From Herbaspirillum frisingense GSF30 (GTDB lineage Bacteria; Pseudomonadota; Gammaproteobacteria; Burkholderiales; Burkholderiaceae_D), in NCBI RefSeq assembly GCF_000300975.2, contig NZ_AEEC02000002.1, positions 186,001-250,000 on the forward strand: a DNA stretch of 64,000 nt, written 5' to 3'. The notes beneath the pieces were generated by a model that was not told where the DNA came from, did no database searches, and saw only the letters and a list, made by a program, of their open reading frames with translations. Numbering within the stretch: the first letter of the stretch is position 1; the number at the start of each line of letters is the position of its first letter. Both the position numbers and the translations under genes were made by a program. Positions 27,479 through 38,233 of the stretch are shown here, piece after piece.

Positions 27479-28530
27479 TCGAGAGGATATTCTCCACTCC
27501 TCATCGCTTTCAGTTTTTTCAGGCAGTGCGCATGATCGAACTCTGGTTCAAGCGCAATGGCGTGCCACATGAACGAGCAGTATGCGACTTCCTGCGGTTC
27601 GCCAATCGTACCTTGCTCGCGTTTCCTGCCAGCGAGATAGAGCATATCGAGACCTATCCGCCACGAAATGGCGTGCCGTGCTCGGCGGATGAATTGAGGA
27701 AGTCCTTTCTCAATGGCGAGCTGAAGTATGTCCAGATCACGCCGACATTCATGGGTTTCCTGGGCGGAAATGGGTCTCTGCCAGCACATTACACGGAACG
27801 CGTCGCACGACATCTGCTGGAGCAGCGCGACGAAGGACCGCGCGCCTTTCTCGATACGTTTTCCTCACGATCACTAGCCTTGTTCTATCAGGCGTGGTGC
27901 AAGTACCGGGTGGCCTTCCATTACGAGGCCGGGCGCCGCGATACCTTCCTTCCATTATTGCTGTCGGTGGCCGGGCTGGGCTTCCGCTCACTGCACCATC
28001 GGCTGTATGGCAGCGATGGTAAAGGGGTGCGAGACGAATCGTTGGCGCACTTCGCTGGGGCCCTGCGGCATCGTCCGGCATCGGCGTTCTATATGCAGCG
28101 GGTACTGGCCGACTATTTCTCGGTTCCTTTGGAAGTCATGCAATTTGCGGGAGACTGGTACCACGTTCCGCGAGAGCACCAGACCATCCTCGGATCGACC
28201 AACTCCTTGCTCGGCAAGGCAATGGCAGGCGAGCGGGTCTGGCAACGCGACTTGCGCATGCGGCTGTCTATCGGACCGTTACAGATAGAGAAATTTGAAC
28301 AGTTCCTACCCGGAGGCGGGGGCGCGCTGGCGCTGTCACGGCTGCTTGGTCTGTTTACTGGCGCTGCGCTGGAATACGAGATCCAACTGATCCTGCTTGC
28401 GCGGGACGTACGTGGCGTCACCCTAGGTAGCACTGGTAATGGCGGTCGTCTAGGCTGGGATGCATTCATTTCCACAGAGCCGGAAACACAGGATCGCGCC
28501 GATATCCAGTACGAGGTCACCTTGCATTGA
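27442..28530 (+). CDS. tssG: Type VI secretion baseplate protein TssG
   Basis: 362 aa (VasB/ImpH family). Start ATG at 27442 within the end of tssF has GGGGAGG at good spacing. Conserved parts include FSTPHRFQFFQAVRMIE near residue 16 and TFMGFLGGNGSLPAHYTE near 100, both hallmark blocks. Works with TssF, TssE and TssK at the baseplate. Followed by clpV after 63 bases. Confidence 0.95.
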   Translation: MQPTQRRFEPSVIERIFSTPHRFQFFQAVRMIELWFKRNGVPHERAVCDFLRFANRTLLAFPASEIEHIETYPPRNGVPCSADELRKSFLNGELKYVQITPTFMGFLGGNGSLPAHYTERVARHLLEQRDEGPRAFLDTFSSRSLALFYQAWCKYRVAFHYEAGRRDTFLPLLLSVAGLGFRSLHHRLYGSDGKGVRDESLAHFAGALRHRPASAFYMQRVLADYFSVPLEVMQFAGDWYHVPREHQTILGSTNSLLGKAMAGERVWQRDLRMRLSIGPLQIEKFEQFLPGGGGALALSRLLGLFTGAALEYEIQLILLARDVRGVTLGSTGNGGRLGWDAFISTEPETQDRADIQYEVTLH

Positions 28531-28593
28531 CCGTGTGGGTGAAAAGAAAAAATTCAGGCCGCACCGCGGTCAATATGACAAGGAAAAAGCAGA

Positions 28594-31269
28594 ATGGGCA
28601 TCAATCTGAAATCGCTGATCGGCAAACTGAACGAAACCAGCCGCATGGCTACTGAGCGTGCCGCCACGCTGTGCATGTCACGCGGGCAGTACGAAGTCGA
28701 CCTGGAACACTTGTTCCTCGCCTTGCTGGAACAGCCGCAATCCGACTTCAGTCTGATTGCTCACCAAAGCGGGGTCAGTAGCGATAGCCTGCAGACTGAT
28801 CTCGAGTATGAGATCGCCAGCTTCAAGAATGGAAATACGCGCACGCCAGTCCTTTCCCCCCACTTGCAGACCCTGTTCGAGCATGGGTGGCTGATCGCCT
28901 CGCTGGAAGGCAGCAATCCGCAGATCCGCAGCGGACATCTCTTGCTTGCCCTGCTGACCCATAGCGAGCTATCACAGCTAGCCTATCGAGGCTCCCGGCT
29001 ATTCGCCCATTTCAAGGTTGAACAGATCAAGCATGACCTGCGCAAGCTGACGGTGGGGTCGGTTGAGTCTACTGTAGGTATTGAGTACAGCGCAGCGCCT
29101 GAAGATAGTGGACTCTCACAGGGTGATCCTGTCGGTGAAATGCAGGTGGGGTCCAGTGGAAAGACGGCAGTGCTTGATCAATACACCATCAATCTGACGC
29201 AGCTTGCCCGTCTTGGAAATATTGATCCGGTGGTGGGGCGCGATGCCGAGATCCGGCAGGCTGTCGACATCCTGCTACGTCGCAGACAGAACAATCCGAT
29301 TCTCACCGGGGAAGCCGGTGTCGGCAAGACTGCGGTGGTCGAGGGGCTGGCTCTGAGCATTGTCCGTGGCGACGTACCGCAGGCTCTTCAAGGTGTTGAG
29401 ATCCACACTCTGGACATGGGCTTGTTGCAGGCCGGTGCCAGCGTCAAAGGCGAATTCGAGAGCCGCCTCAAGAACGTGATCGATGCAGTAAAGAGAAGCC
29501 CGCATCCCATTATTCTCTTCATCGACGAGGCCCATACCATGATCGGAGCGGGTGGACAGGCTGGCCAGAACGATGCCGCCAATCTGCTCAAGCCGGCCCT
29601 GGCACGTGGCGAGTTGCGTACCATCGCCGCGACGACCTGGAGTGAGTACAAGAAGTATTTCGAGAAGGACGCCGCCCTGGCGCGGCGCTTCCAGGTCATC
29701 AAGGTCGAAGAGCCCAATGAGGAAACAGCCTGTGCCATGCTGCGGGCGATGGTGCCCTTGATGGAGAAGCATTTCGGCGTACGCATTTATGACGAGGCAG
29801 TCAAGGAGGCCGTGCGACTTTCTCACCGTTACATCACCGGTCGGCAACTCCCGGACAAGGCGGTGAGCGTGCTTGATACGGCCTGTGCCAGGGTTGCGCT
29901 GGGACAGAACGCCACGCCGCCATCGCTGGGGGGGATGAATCGACGACTGGAAGAGATCGACGCCGAAGTGCTCGCCCTGGAACGCGAGGCGGCCATCAAT
30001 ATCGCCCATGAGGCGAGATTGACCCAGTTGAATCGACAGCGGGTGGAAACGCTGGCCCATCTGGAGGAGTTGAAGGCCCGTTGGCAGCAGGAACGTGAGC
30101 TCAATGAACGCATACAGAGTCTTCGCGCCACGCTGGAGACGCAGACGCAGGCAGATAGTCCGGACCAAGATCCTACCCAGCCGCGCGCCGAGCTGCGACA
30201 GTTAATGGATAAAATCAGGCTGTATCAGGGTGAGACTCCGCTGCTGCCCGTGCAGGTCGACGGCCAGGTCGTGGCGGAGATCGTCGCCGGCTGGACTGGC
30301 ATCCCGCTGGGCAAGATGGTCAAGGACGAGATCAAGACCGTACTCGGTCTGGATACCTTGCTTCAGGAGCGTGTGCTCGGTCAGCGACACGCGACGGATG
30401 CCGTTGCTCAGCGGGTGCGCACCTCTCGGGCCAATCTGGATGATCCTGGCAAGCCGAAGGGCGTCTTTCTCTTTGTTGGTCCTTCCGGGGTAGGCAAGAC
30501 CGAGACCGCCCTGACGCTGGCTGACGTGCTGTATGGCGGCGAGCGCAAGCTCATCACCATCAACATGAGCGAGTATCAGGAGGCGCATACGGTCTCGGGA
30601 CTCAAAGGCTCGCCTCCAGGCTATGTGGGTTACGGCGAGGGGGGCGTGCTGACCGAAGCGGTACGTCGCAACCCTTACAGCGTGGTCTTGCTTGATGAAG
30701 TGGAGAAGGCCCATCCGGACGTGCTGGAACTATTCTTCCAGGTCTTCGATAAGGGTGTACTGGACGACGGTGAGGGGCGTCAGATCGACTTCAGGAACTG
30801 CATCATCATTCTGACCAGCAATGTCGCCTCTGCGCAGATGATGCAGGCTTGCCTGAACAAGGTCAGCGACGAGCTGCCCACTCCTGATGAACTTGACGCC
30901 CTGATCCGGCCGCAGTTGGTCAGGGCCTTCAAGCCAGCCTTCCTCGGGCGGCTGAAGGTGATTCCGTATTACCCGATCGCTGATGACATATTGGTGAAGA
31001 TCATCGAGCTCAAGCTCTCGCGCATCGCCAAGCGCATTGAAGCGAATCACAAGGCCGAATTCGTCTACGACAAGACCCTGGTGGATGCCGTGCTGGCCCG
31101 TTGTACGGAGGTCGATTCCGGCGCGCGCAATGTGGACAATATCCTTAACGGCAGCCTGCTGCCCGAGATCGCTGGGAGCGTGCTGGCACGCATGGCCGAA
31201 GCGCAGGGCATCAGTCGTATCAAGGTGTCGGCCAGCAAGAAAGGCGTTTTCAAGTACGTCATCCAGTAA
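28594..31269 (+). CDS. tssH: Type VI sheath-recycling ATPase TssH (ClpV)
   Basis: 891 aa AAA+ protein of the ClpB family that disassembles contracted TssBC sheaths. N-terminal Clp-N-like double repeat (about 1-150) followed by two ATPase domains: Walker [10 protein letters not shown] near 239 with Walker [15 protein letters not shown] near 308, and a second Walker [10 protein letters not shown] near 629 with [13 protein letters not shown] middle helical region lies about 440-520. Normal length, RBS AAGGA. Followed by tssA 80 bases later. Confidence 0.96.
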   Translation: MGINLKSLIGKLNETSRMATERAATLCMSRGQYEVDLEHLFLALLEQPQSDFSLIAHQSGVSSDSLQTDLEYEIASFKNGNTRTPVLSPHLQTLFEHGWLIASLEGSNPQIRSGHLLLALLTHSELSQLAYRGSRLFAHFKVEQIKHDLRKLTVGSVESTVGIEYSAAPEDSGLSQGDPVGEMQVGSSGKTAVLDQYTINLTQLARLGNIDPVVGRDAEIRQAVDILLRRRQNNPILTGEAGVGKTAVVEGLALSIVRGDVPQALQGVEIHTLDMGLLQAGASVKGEFESRLKNVIDAVKRSPHPIILFIDEAHTMIGAGGQAGQNDAANLLKPALARGELRTIAATTWSEYKKYFEKDAALARRFQVIKVEEPNEETACAMLRAMVPLMEKHFGVRIYDEAVKEAVRLSHRYITGRQLPDKAVSVLDTACARVALGQNATPPSLGGMNRRLEEIDAEVLALEREAAINIAHEARLTQLNRQRVETLAHLEELKARWQQERELNERIQSLRATLETQTQADSPDQDPTQPRAELRQLMDKIRLYQGETPLLPVQVDGQVVAEIVAGWTGIPLGKMVKDEIKTVLGLDTLLQERVLGQRHATDAVAQRVRTSRANLDDPGKPKGVFLFVGPSGVGKTETALTLADVLYGGERKLITINMSEYQEAHTVSGLKGSPPGYVGYGEGGVLTEAVRRNPYSVVLLDEVEKAHPDVLELFFQVFDKGVLDDGEGRQIDFRNCIIILTSNVASAQMMQACLNKVSDELPTPDELDALIRPQLVRAFKPAFLGRLKVIPYYPIADDILVKIIELKLSRIAKRIEANHKAEFVYDKTLVDAVLARCTEVDSGARNVDNILNGSLLPEIAGSVLARMAEAQGISRIKVSASKKGVFKYVIQ

Positions 31270-31349
31270 GCGCTACGGGACACGCACCGGCGCGCTTCAG
31301 GCGTCCCCGATCAGAAACCAAGCAGATACCGACCATCAACCTGGCCCTC

Positions 31350-32477
31350 ATGAAAATGCCGATTCTCAACTCCTTAGGGGGAGACACCCCTGCCACTGTC
31401 GCCATCGCCCATTTGCTCAAGCCCATCAATGACAAGCAACCAGGCGGGGAGGACCTTTCCTTCAGTGCCGATCTGGACGTCATCGTTGAGGCGCGGCGCT
31501 TCGATGATCCCACCCTTGACCAAGGTGAATGGGTTACCGATATCAAGGAAGCGGACTGGGCGTTTGTCGAACAGCGATGCGCGCAGTTGATCGAAACGCG
31601 CAGCAAGGATCTGCGTCTGGTGGTGTGGTACTGCGAGGCGGCTTGCAAGACGCGGGCAATGCGTGGACTGGGTGATGGCTTCCTTCTGCTGGCCGGGCTC
31701 TTCGATCAGTACTGGGATCATCTCTATCCTCCCTCGGAGGATGGAGATCATGACCTGCGCATCGGTAACCTGACGTGGCTCCTCTCGCGTACGGTCCAGA
31801 TGGCACGCGAGATCCCGCTGACGGAGGGTCGGGGAACAGCTTTCTCCCTGCTGGACTTCGAAGCAGCACGCTCTCGCGCCGCCAATGCGGAACGGGTTGC
31901 AACAGAGGGCGGAAGGCCGGAAGAGGGCGTCAAGCTGGCTACGATGGATGCGGCCCGTAAGCGCAGTTCGCATGCATTCTACGAAGCCATGATGGCCGAT
32001 GGCCTGTATTGTCTGCAATCTCTTGCTCAGCTGGAGAAGTCTGTGGATGAGCGCCTGGGCCTCGATGGTCCCGGTTTTTCAGCGGCGCGCGAGGCATTGA
32101 CTCAGGTACATGAAACCCTGATCCGCTTTGCCGCCGATACCGGTCTGCGCTCGGCAGCATCCAGTGAGACGCGACTGAAGGACGAAGCCGTCACGCCGAT
32201 GCTTGCGTCACGACAGGAAACTAACGTCCATGCCAATGCGCAGCCGGGCCACGGTGGTCCCATACGCAACCGGGCAGAGGCGATTGCGCAGTTGCGTGCC
32301 GTAGCGGAATTTTTCCGGCGCACGGAACCTCACAGTCCCGTCACGCATCTAGCCGACAAGGCGGCACAGTGGGGAGAGATGCCCCTGCATGCGTGGCTCA
32401 AGACCGTCATCAAGGACAATGCGGCGCTGTCACATGTGGAAGAACTGCTGGGACTGCAGGCGCCCACGGCCGAATGA
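31350..32477 (+). CDS. tssA: Type VI secretion protein TssA
   Basis: 375 aa. The N-terminal ImpA domain (LLKPINDKQPGGEDLSF ... KEADWAFVEQRCAQLI ... HLYPPSEDGD) is unmistakable. The C-terminal block resembling AEFFRRTEPHSPVTHL and WLKTVIKD identifies the VasJ/TssA type with a ring-forming tail. TssA caps or primes tube and sheath polymerisation. It closes the rightward block and is followed by a strong terminator. Confidence 0.93.
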   Translation: MKMPILNSLGGDTPATVAIAHLLKPINDKQPGGEDLSFSADLDVIVEARRFDDPTLDQGEWVTDIKEADWAFVEQRCAQLIETRSKDLRLVVWYCEAACKTRAMRGLGDGFLLLAGLFDQYWDHLYPPSEDGDHDLRIGNLTWLLSRTVQMAREIPLTEGRGTAFSLLDFEAARSRAANAERVATEGGRPEEGVKLATMDAARKRSSHAFYEAMMADGLYCLQSLAQLEKSVDERLGLDGPGFSAAREALTQVHETLIRFAADTGLRSAASSETRLKDEAVTPMLASRQETNVHANAQPGHGGPIRNRAEAIAQLRAVAEFFRRTEPHSPVTHLADKAAQWGEMPLHAWLKTVIKDNAALSHVEELLGLQAPTAE

Positions 32478-32508
32478 TTTGTGCGTCACGGGTAGCGGCG
32501 AAATGAAT

Positions 32509-32539
32509 AGCGGAACTGGTTCACCAGTTCCGCTTTTTT
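32509..32539 (+). terminator. Rho-independent terminator of the tssB-tssA block
   Basis: Arms AGCGGAACTGG and CCAGTTCCGCT pair perfectly (32509-32519, 32524-32534) around a 4-base loop, followed by a T-run to 32539. It separates the rightward block from the convergent OmpA-like gene. Confidence 0.9.
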
Positions 32540-32558
32540 ACGGTCACCGAGAGCTGCG

Positions 32559-33365
32559 CTACTTTGCAATACGGAATTCGATGCGGCGATTCCTGGCGCG
32601 ACCTTCGGCGGTGAGATTGGACGCGACCGGGCGATCCGGACCTTGTCCCGATGTGCTCAGCAGACGTTCGTCCACGCCCTTGCCGTTGAGGTAACTCCTG
32701 ACCGTCTCTGCGCGCGCCATCGAGAGCGATATGTTGCTGGCGCGCAGACCTTCGTTGTCGGTATTGCCGACAATTTCCACCCGGCGTCCCTTGAGCGTGA
32801 GCAGCGTGGCAGCGATCTCATCCAGGATGCGCTTGCCTTCTGGCGTCAAGGCAGCCTGGCCGCTTTCGAAGGAGACCACTCGATTGCCCAGGGATGTATC
32901 CAATACCCCCTGTTCGGAGACCGGCACGCGTAGCGCGTTATTGATCGTATAGGTCGAGTTGAGGCTGGTGGTCATGGCGCTGGCGATATTCTGGCGCTGG
33001 GCTTCGTTGGCGACTTCGCCGGAAATGCTCACCGTAGTGCCGTCGATCTTCAGTTGCCCCCGACTGACCGATGTGAGATTGAAGGAAATCAGTCGTTGTA
33101 CGTGAGTGTTCCAGTTGGCCGGCAATACGACCTGTCCGATGGCGATCTGGTCTACCACGCGTTCCGCACCGTAGATTTCCCGAAGCCGTGCCAGGGCTGC
33201 GGACTTGCTGGCCTCATCCGGGACCGTGCCGGTGACCAGAACCTGCCCGGGAGCGGGTGTGGCAACCGGTGGCGCGATGTTCTGGGCGTGACCCCAACCG
33301 GTGATCAGGAGTGCTGCCCCCAGCAGCGCGATGCGTGGGGCGAATTGCGGGAGAGAAGTTTTCAT
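32559..33365 (-). CDS. OmpA-family protein with BON domains (TagL-like)
   Basis: 268 aa, exported (signal peptide about 1-27, ending GHAQ). Residues about 40-150 hold two BON-like repeats (LVTGTVPDEASKSAALARL and IDGTTVSISGEVANEAQRQ). The C-terminal domain (about 160-268) is OmpA-like and should bind peptidoglycan; the usual GHTDNxG motif reads GNTDNEG here, while NRRIEFRI is intact. It lies three bases after tagF, so it is part of the tssM operon and probably anchors the secretion complex to the wall, complementing a TssL without such a domain. Confidence 0.88.
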   Translation of the reverse strand: MKTSLPQFAPRIALLGAALLITGWGHAQNIAPPVATPAPGQVLVTGTVPDEASKSAALARLREIYGAERVVDQIAIGQVVLPANWNTHVQRLISFNLTSVSRGQLKIDGTTVSISGEVANEAQRQNIASAMTTSLNSTYTINNALRVPVSEQGVLDTSLGNRVVSFESGQAALTPEGKRILDEIAATLLTLKGRRVEIVGNTDNEGLRASNISLSMARAETVRSYLNGKGVDERLLSTSGQGPDRPVASNLTAEGRARNRRIEFRIAK

Positions 33366-33368
33366 GAT

Positions 33369-34355
33369 TCAGGCACCAATGAAGGCTTGATGGAAAGAGC
33401 CCATGACCGACTTCAACGACAGGTCGGGATGAGTCAGGTAGCTGGACAGTTTCTGGATGCCGGGGCCGCTGTACACATGCTCTTCGACCCAGTCTGCCTT
33501 GTCGAAGGCAATGTTGTGCTCCGCGCCTGACCCGCTGTCGATGACCGCGTGCAGTGTGCGCGGGGAGGCTCCGGAAAATCCCAGAAACATGCATGGTTTC
33601 CCACGCAGACTGGTCTGAAATAGCAGCAATTCGAAATCGGCGCGCGACAGAAAGGGTGTCAGAAGATGCATCCAGAAACTGGTCACCAGACCACGATAGA
33701 GCGGGTCGTGCGGTAGTGGCAGGATGAGGCTCTTGTCCAGGCGGCTTGAAGTACTCGTCATCACAGGATGTAACAGCAGACCCAGAGCCAGGAGCAGGTG
33801 GCGCAGGTCGCCCTGGAATCCTGCGTGCTGCAACAGCTGCCCCAGCGACGCCAAGGTCTGTAGTTCCAGGAAATCCGTAAAGATGGCGCTATACCCGGTG
33901 CGGTCGATATCCAGCTCAAGTTCGGCCGCAGTAAGCGCCTGCAGCGGTGGGCCCGGGTCGGACGCATCCAATACATCGTCGGTCAGCATTTCCAGGCGTG
34001 ACCAGAGCCGTGACAGGATCATCGCACTGTGATTGACAAAGGCAATCGGGTCGTCCACATCGAAGGTACTCATCGAGATAAACGGGAAGCGACGTTGCGA
34101 CTGGTCCCCGCTGGCGCGCAGGTGGCCGGCGACGGCCCTGCGACTGCGAGGACCCATTACGACGAAATGCAGTGGCTTGAGCGCGTCATAGATATCCTTC
34201 CAGCGTGGATCGTTGGAAAGCAGCTCCATGGCTTGCGCCAGCCAGTTGTCGAGGAGCGTGATCAGTGCGGCATTGTCGGTGGCCTTGATGAAGTCTCCGC
34301 GCGCAGGGATCTTGCCGAAATAGCCGACCCGGATCGGTGTGCTGGTGCGGCTCAT
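33369..34355 (-). CDS. tagF: Type VI accessory protein TagF
   Basis: 328 aa. The start VGYFGKIPARGDFIKATD is the signature of TagF (type VI-associated protein of the BMA_A0400/ImpM class). In other bacteria TagF acts as a post-translational repressor of secretion, usually with the Fha/PpkA/PppA pathway. No ppkA, pppA or fha is in this window. It overlaps the tssM stop by one base (TAATG), so translation is coupled. Confidence 0.88.
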   Translation of the reverse strand: MSRTSTPIRVGYFGKIPARGDFIKATDNAALITLLDNWLAQAMELLSNDPRWKDIYDALKPLHFVVMGPRSRRAVAGHLRASGDQSQRRFPFISMSTFDVDDPIAFVNHSAMILSRLWSRLEMLTDDVLDASDPGPPLQALTAAELELDIDRTGYSAIFTDFLELQTLASLGQLLQHAGFQGDLRHLLLALGLLLHPVMTSTSSRLDKSLILPLPHDPLYRGLVTSFWMHLLTPFLSRADFELLLFQTSLRGKPCMFLGFSGASPRTLHAVIDSGSGAEHNIAFDKADWVEEHVYSGPGIQKLSSYLTHPDLSLKSVMGSFHQAFIGA

Positions 34356-37300
34356 TATTTCATCCCCATGTCGATCTGCGAACGCTGCAGAAGTGTCGCC
34401 GGATCGCCCGTCATTGCGCCGGCCTGCTTGACCGGTGAGGAGGCAGAGGTCGCGCCGGAGTGAACGTCGGAACTGGATGGCGCGCTACCGACGATGATTT
34501 CCGGTAGTTTCAAACCACGCAGCGCTGCTGTTCCACGGGCAGCTCCATTGCCGCTGCCGGTGACCGCAGCGCTGCTGATGATCTTCAGATTGACCGCGAC
34601 CGTCACTCCTTCACTGGTCCACGACAATTCAAAGATCCCGTTGTCCCTGCGCTTGCGCTGTGCGCTGTTGATCAGCCGTTCCAGCCCGAAGCGGCCAGGC
34701 TGATTCGCCAGTTCCACCGTACGGCCGTCATAGGTTACGGCCGTCACGCGTGCGCCGGGCGCGCCTTGCGGATTGGGCCAGATGAAGTTGGTCCATTGCG
34801 ACTGGGTATTGCGGTAGCGCAGTTGCTGACCGTCGATCTCGATGGAGTATTCGAGCGCACCCGGTGCTGGTTGCGCCTGGATCTGGAATACCGTCTGGCC
34901 ATCGCCGGCGCCGCCAGCAGCGCCCCCGCCGCCGGCGCTACCTGAGGTATTGATCCAGTCAGCGAAGCTGCCCGTGATGGTCGGCGAGAGGTTGATGCCC
35001 ATGTCGGCCCACCTGCGTGGGGACAAGGCGTCGCCGCGTCGTACCACCAAGGGGCCCATCGCCGTGTTCACGAACTTTGCGATCGCGCCGTTCTCACCGA
35101 AGACCGTACCGATCTCGCCGCTATTGGCTTCGATCTTGGATGCGGGGGAGAACGGATATTTGGCAGCCAGATTGTTCTGGAACGGTTCGTAGACCTGGGC
35201 ACGCCAGATCTTGTTGACTTCTCCTTCGGTCGGAAGGATCAGCGCGTTGAAGCCCTGGATCAACGGGCGGACCAACAGGGGGCGCAGCACGGCCTTCTGC
35301 TGGTCGTTCAGGCCGGGCAGCATTTCTTCATCGACAAACTTGAGCGAATCGGACAGCTCGGAACCTGTACCTTCCAGCGTCTGCTGCATCAGCTGCTTGG
35401 CCCCCGGGCCGGTATCGCCCTGGTTCTTGATGGTATTGAGGCGGGTGCGCAACTTGGAGAGGTTATCCATGTAGCCGCTCATGTATGAGCCTCCCTTGTC
35501 CTTGCTGGCCACCAGTCTTGCCACTCCGGCAAATTCCTGGCCGACAGCCCCCATTGCGCCTGTGCCGTCACCATTGAGCTGGTTCGGCGTTGGCACGGCG
35601 ATCGGCGTCGGTGAGCGACGCAGGATGTTTTCCTTGACCCACCCCGTCAAACCATTGCTGACGGTGGCCACGCCTGCCGACACCATGGAAGGGTTATCCC
35701 AGGAGGTTTCCTCGTAGACGGTTTTGATCACCTTGTTGATCGGTGAGGTGACGGGATCGCCAAGGCGGTTCATGGCGTTGGTGGCGTCGTCCAGGTTGCG
35801 CAGTTCTAGAATGCTCACGCCTTGCAGGAATTTCTGCCATTCACGCGCATACTCGGCCTTGTACTGCGTTACCAGGGCTTTCTGGATCTGTTCGGGACTG
35901 CCTTCCAATGTCAGGTCGTCCTTGGAGGATGTCTTCAATACCCAGTCGGCACTTTGCAATTCCCTGTTGGCAGCATCCTTGAACGCATCGCCGACGAATT
36001 TGTTCCAGGCGTCGCGGGTAAAGGTGCCGGGGACTGCGTAGCTGCCCATCACCAGCTCTCTGTCCTTGTCGCCCACGATACGCGCCACCGTCACGGAAGC
36101 GAAGCGGGTGGCGGCTCGGGCCTTCACGTCCGCGTAGACACGCTCGCGCGCCGGCATGCCGCGCACCACGCGACGCAGGTTTTCTCTCGTCTGGTCGACC
36201 AGGGTGAGCTTGTTTTCGACCGTCGGCCAAGAAGGATCGTTGATCTGCTCCAGCGAGAAACTGATGAGCCGTTCGGCATTGCGTATCATCTGCTCGCGCG
36301 GCATGGTCCCGCGATTGGCCTCCAGCCAGCCACGCCAGAAACGGGTGATCTGGTCGCTCAGGTGGCCGGATTCCGCACGTGGCTTGTCGGCCAGCATCAG
36401 ATAGGTCTTCAGGGCGTTGTAGGCATCCTCCACGTTGGTGGCCGAGCTATCCTTGTAGGTGCGCAACGCCGGGGCGGACTGTGCGCTGGCGTCCGCGACT
36501 GCAGTCACGGCGCTTGCCTGCGCCGGACGCGACATGGGCTCCAGCTTTCCGGCGTTGGCATTCACTTCCATCAGGTAGGTTTCGATGTTGGAAGCGACCG
36601 GCTTGAGCATGATCTCCCTGATGCCGGCGAAATACTCTTCGCGTAGCTTGCGCTCCAGCAGATCGCCCTGGTATAGCCCCAATCCGACCGAAATCGGGCG
36701 GCTGCTGCGGTAATGTTCAAGCTGTTCGATGCGATCCTGCAGCAGTTCCAATGCCTCAAAGCGTGACTGCAGGTCAAGCCGGTTGTCCTGGAGCTTGATG
36801 GCCTTGTCCATATCGGCCTGGACATTGATGAGCAGTTGTCGATTGCCCATATACGACCAGCTCCAGCCACCCAGCAGGGCACCCAGCAGGGTGACGGCAC
36901 CGAAGAAGGTCACATAGCGCAGCCGGATCTTGTTGCGGCTGGTGTACTGCGACACCAGCTGCTTGTCAGCAAAGATCACCTGCTTGAACAGGTTATGAAG
37001 GAAGAAGCCATGCTTGGAGATGATCGCGCGCTCGGGCTTCTTCTCCAGCGTCAGTCCGAAACGTTCCGCGATGCGTTCGGATGAGGAGCTTACCGTCTCC
37101 CCTTCCTGCAAGGCACTGGTGAAGTAGAAGCCACGGAAGACCGGTTTGAACTGGAAAGGATTGTCTTCGAACAGTGTCGAGACGAAGGAGCGCAGCGTGC
37201 CCTTGATGGCAGAGAATTCCAGCGGGAACGTCAATACGCCAGGCGCCAGATTTTCGCCGCGCCTGACGGACATGTTGGCCAGGCTCATTTCCTTGAGTCC

Positions 37301-38233
37301 GGCATACAGTTCATCAAAGCGCTCCGAGAAGAAGCTGGTGACATCCTGGCCACCGCGCTGGCGGTCATAGGTGAGGGTAGCGCCCCACACCCGATCACGC
37401 TCGCTGCGTTCGGTATCGAGGAAGAATTCATTGAATCCGGTGATCAGGTCGGCCTTGGTGAAGACCACGTAGACCGGGGCGAAGACTTCCAGCTTCTCGG
37501 TCAGTTCCTGCACGCGCTGGCGCAGGTTCTTGGCCAGCGTGACCGAGAACTGCGGGTCATTGCCGGTCAGATCGGCGATGCTGACGGCGATGATGATCCC
37601 ATTGATCGGGGCCTGTTTGCGATACTGCTTGAGCAAACCAAGGAAACTGAACCACTCCTTGCGGTCATCGTCGTAGACCGCGTAGCGGCCGGCCGTGTCC
37701 AACAGGATGCCATCGGTAGTAAAGAACCAGTCGCAATTACGCGTCCCGCCTACGCCCTGAACAATTTTCCCGGCCGTGTCGGCAAACGGGAACTGGAGAC
37801 CGGAGTTGGCGATGGCCGTACTCTTGCCGGCCGCCGGATTGCCGATCACCATGTACCAGGGCAGTTCATATAGCGCCGCCGTACCCGATTTTTGGCCCAG
37901 CTTGGAAGTCTTGATGGTATTGATGGCCTCCAGCATGCGCTGGCGCAGGGCCGCGACATCGTCGCGCTGAACCTCGTCGCTGCTGGCCGGAGGTGACTGT
38001 GTCGCCTGCTTCTCCAGGGCGTCCTCCAGCTTGTTTGCCGCACGACGCGCCTTTGCCCGTTTGAGCAGCCAGAAGGCCAGCCCTACCAGCAGGCACACGC
38101 CGAGGATGAGAAGAACCCAGGCCAGATCAATCTCCAACTGATCGGCGGCTAGGAGGAGAAAGACGGCGAAGGCGACGAACCCGAGTATGAAGAGGGTGCG
38201 TTTATCGGTGAGGAAATGCCAGATTCGTTTCAT
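34355..38233 (-). CDS. tssM: Type VI secretion inner-membrane protein TssM (IcmF)
   Basis: 1292 aa. Two N-terminal membrane helices (within about 13-60), a cytoplasmic GTPase-like domain with Walker A GNPAAGKSTA near 132, then a third membrane helix near 440-462 and a long periplasmic domain that binds TssJ. The usual IcmF blocks are intact, including GWDWFF-like RNCDWFFTTDGILLDTAGRY. Size is at the upper end of the family (about 1100-1300). Coupled to tagF by a one-base overlap. It forms the trans-envelope channel with TssJ and TssL. Confidence 0.95.
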   Translation of the reverse strand: MKRIWHFLTDKRTLFILGFVAFAVFLLLAADQLEIDLAWVLLILGVCLLVGLAFWLLKRAKARRAANKLEDALEKQATQSPPASSDEVQRDDVAALRQRMLEAINTIKTSKLGQKSGTAALYELPWYMVIGNPAAGKSTAIANSGLQFPFADTAGKIVQGVGGTRNCDWFFTTDGILLDTAGRYAVYDDDRKEWFSFLGLLKQYRKQAPINGIIIAVSIADLTGNDPQFSVTLAKNLRQRVQELTEKLEVFAPVYVVFTKADLITGFNEFFLDTERSERDRVWGATLTYDRQRGGQDVTSFFSERFDELYAGLKEMSLANMSVRRGENLAPGVLTFPLEFSAIKGTLRSFVSTLFEDNPFQFKPVFRGFYFTSALQEGETVSSSSERIAERFGLTLEKKPERAIISKHGFFLHNLFKQVIFADKQLVSQYTSRNKIRLRYVTFFGAVTLLGALLGGWSWSYMGNRQLLINVQADMDKAIKLQDNRLDLQSRFEALELLQDRIEQLEHYRSSRPISVGLGLYQGDLLERKLREEYFAGIREIMLKPVASNIETYLMEVNANAGKLEPMSRPAQASAVTAVADASAQSAPALRTYKDSSATNVEDAYNALKTYLMLADKPRAESGHLSDQITRFWRGWLEANRGTMPREQMIRNAERLISFSLEQINDPSWPTVENKLTLVDQTRENLRRVVRGMPARERVYADVKARAATRFASVTVARIVGDKDRELVMGSYAVPGTFTRDAWNKFVGDAFKDAANRELQSADWVLKTSSKDDLTLEGSPEQIQKALVTQYKAEYAREWQKFLQGVSILELRNLDDATNAMNRLGDPVTSPINKVIKTVYEETSWDNPSMVSAGVATVSNGLTGWVKENILRRSPTPIAVPTPNQLNGDGTGAMGAVGQEFAGVARLVASKDKGGSYMSGYMDNLSKLRTRLNTIKNQGDTGPGAKQLMQQTLEGTGSELSDSLKFVDEEMLPGLNDQQKAVLRPLLVRPLIQGFNALILPTEGEVNKIWRAQVYEPFQNNLAAKYPFSPASKIEANSGEIGTVFGENGAIAKFVNTAMGPLVVRRGDALSPRRWADMGINLSPTITGSFADWINTSGSAGGGGAAGGAGDGQTVFQIQAQPAPGALEYSIEIDGQQLRYRNTQSQWTNFIWPNPQGAPGARVTAVTYDGRTVELANQPGRFGLERLINSAQRKRRDNGIFELSWTSEGVTVAVNLKIISSAAVTGSGNGAARGTAALRGLKLPEIIVGSAPSSSDVHSGATSASSPVKQAGAMTGDPATLLQRSQIDMGMK

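Noticed and set aside
35822..36646. 274-aa plus-strand frame
   Set aside because: Antisense to tssM, which is intact and well conserved.
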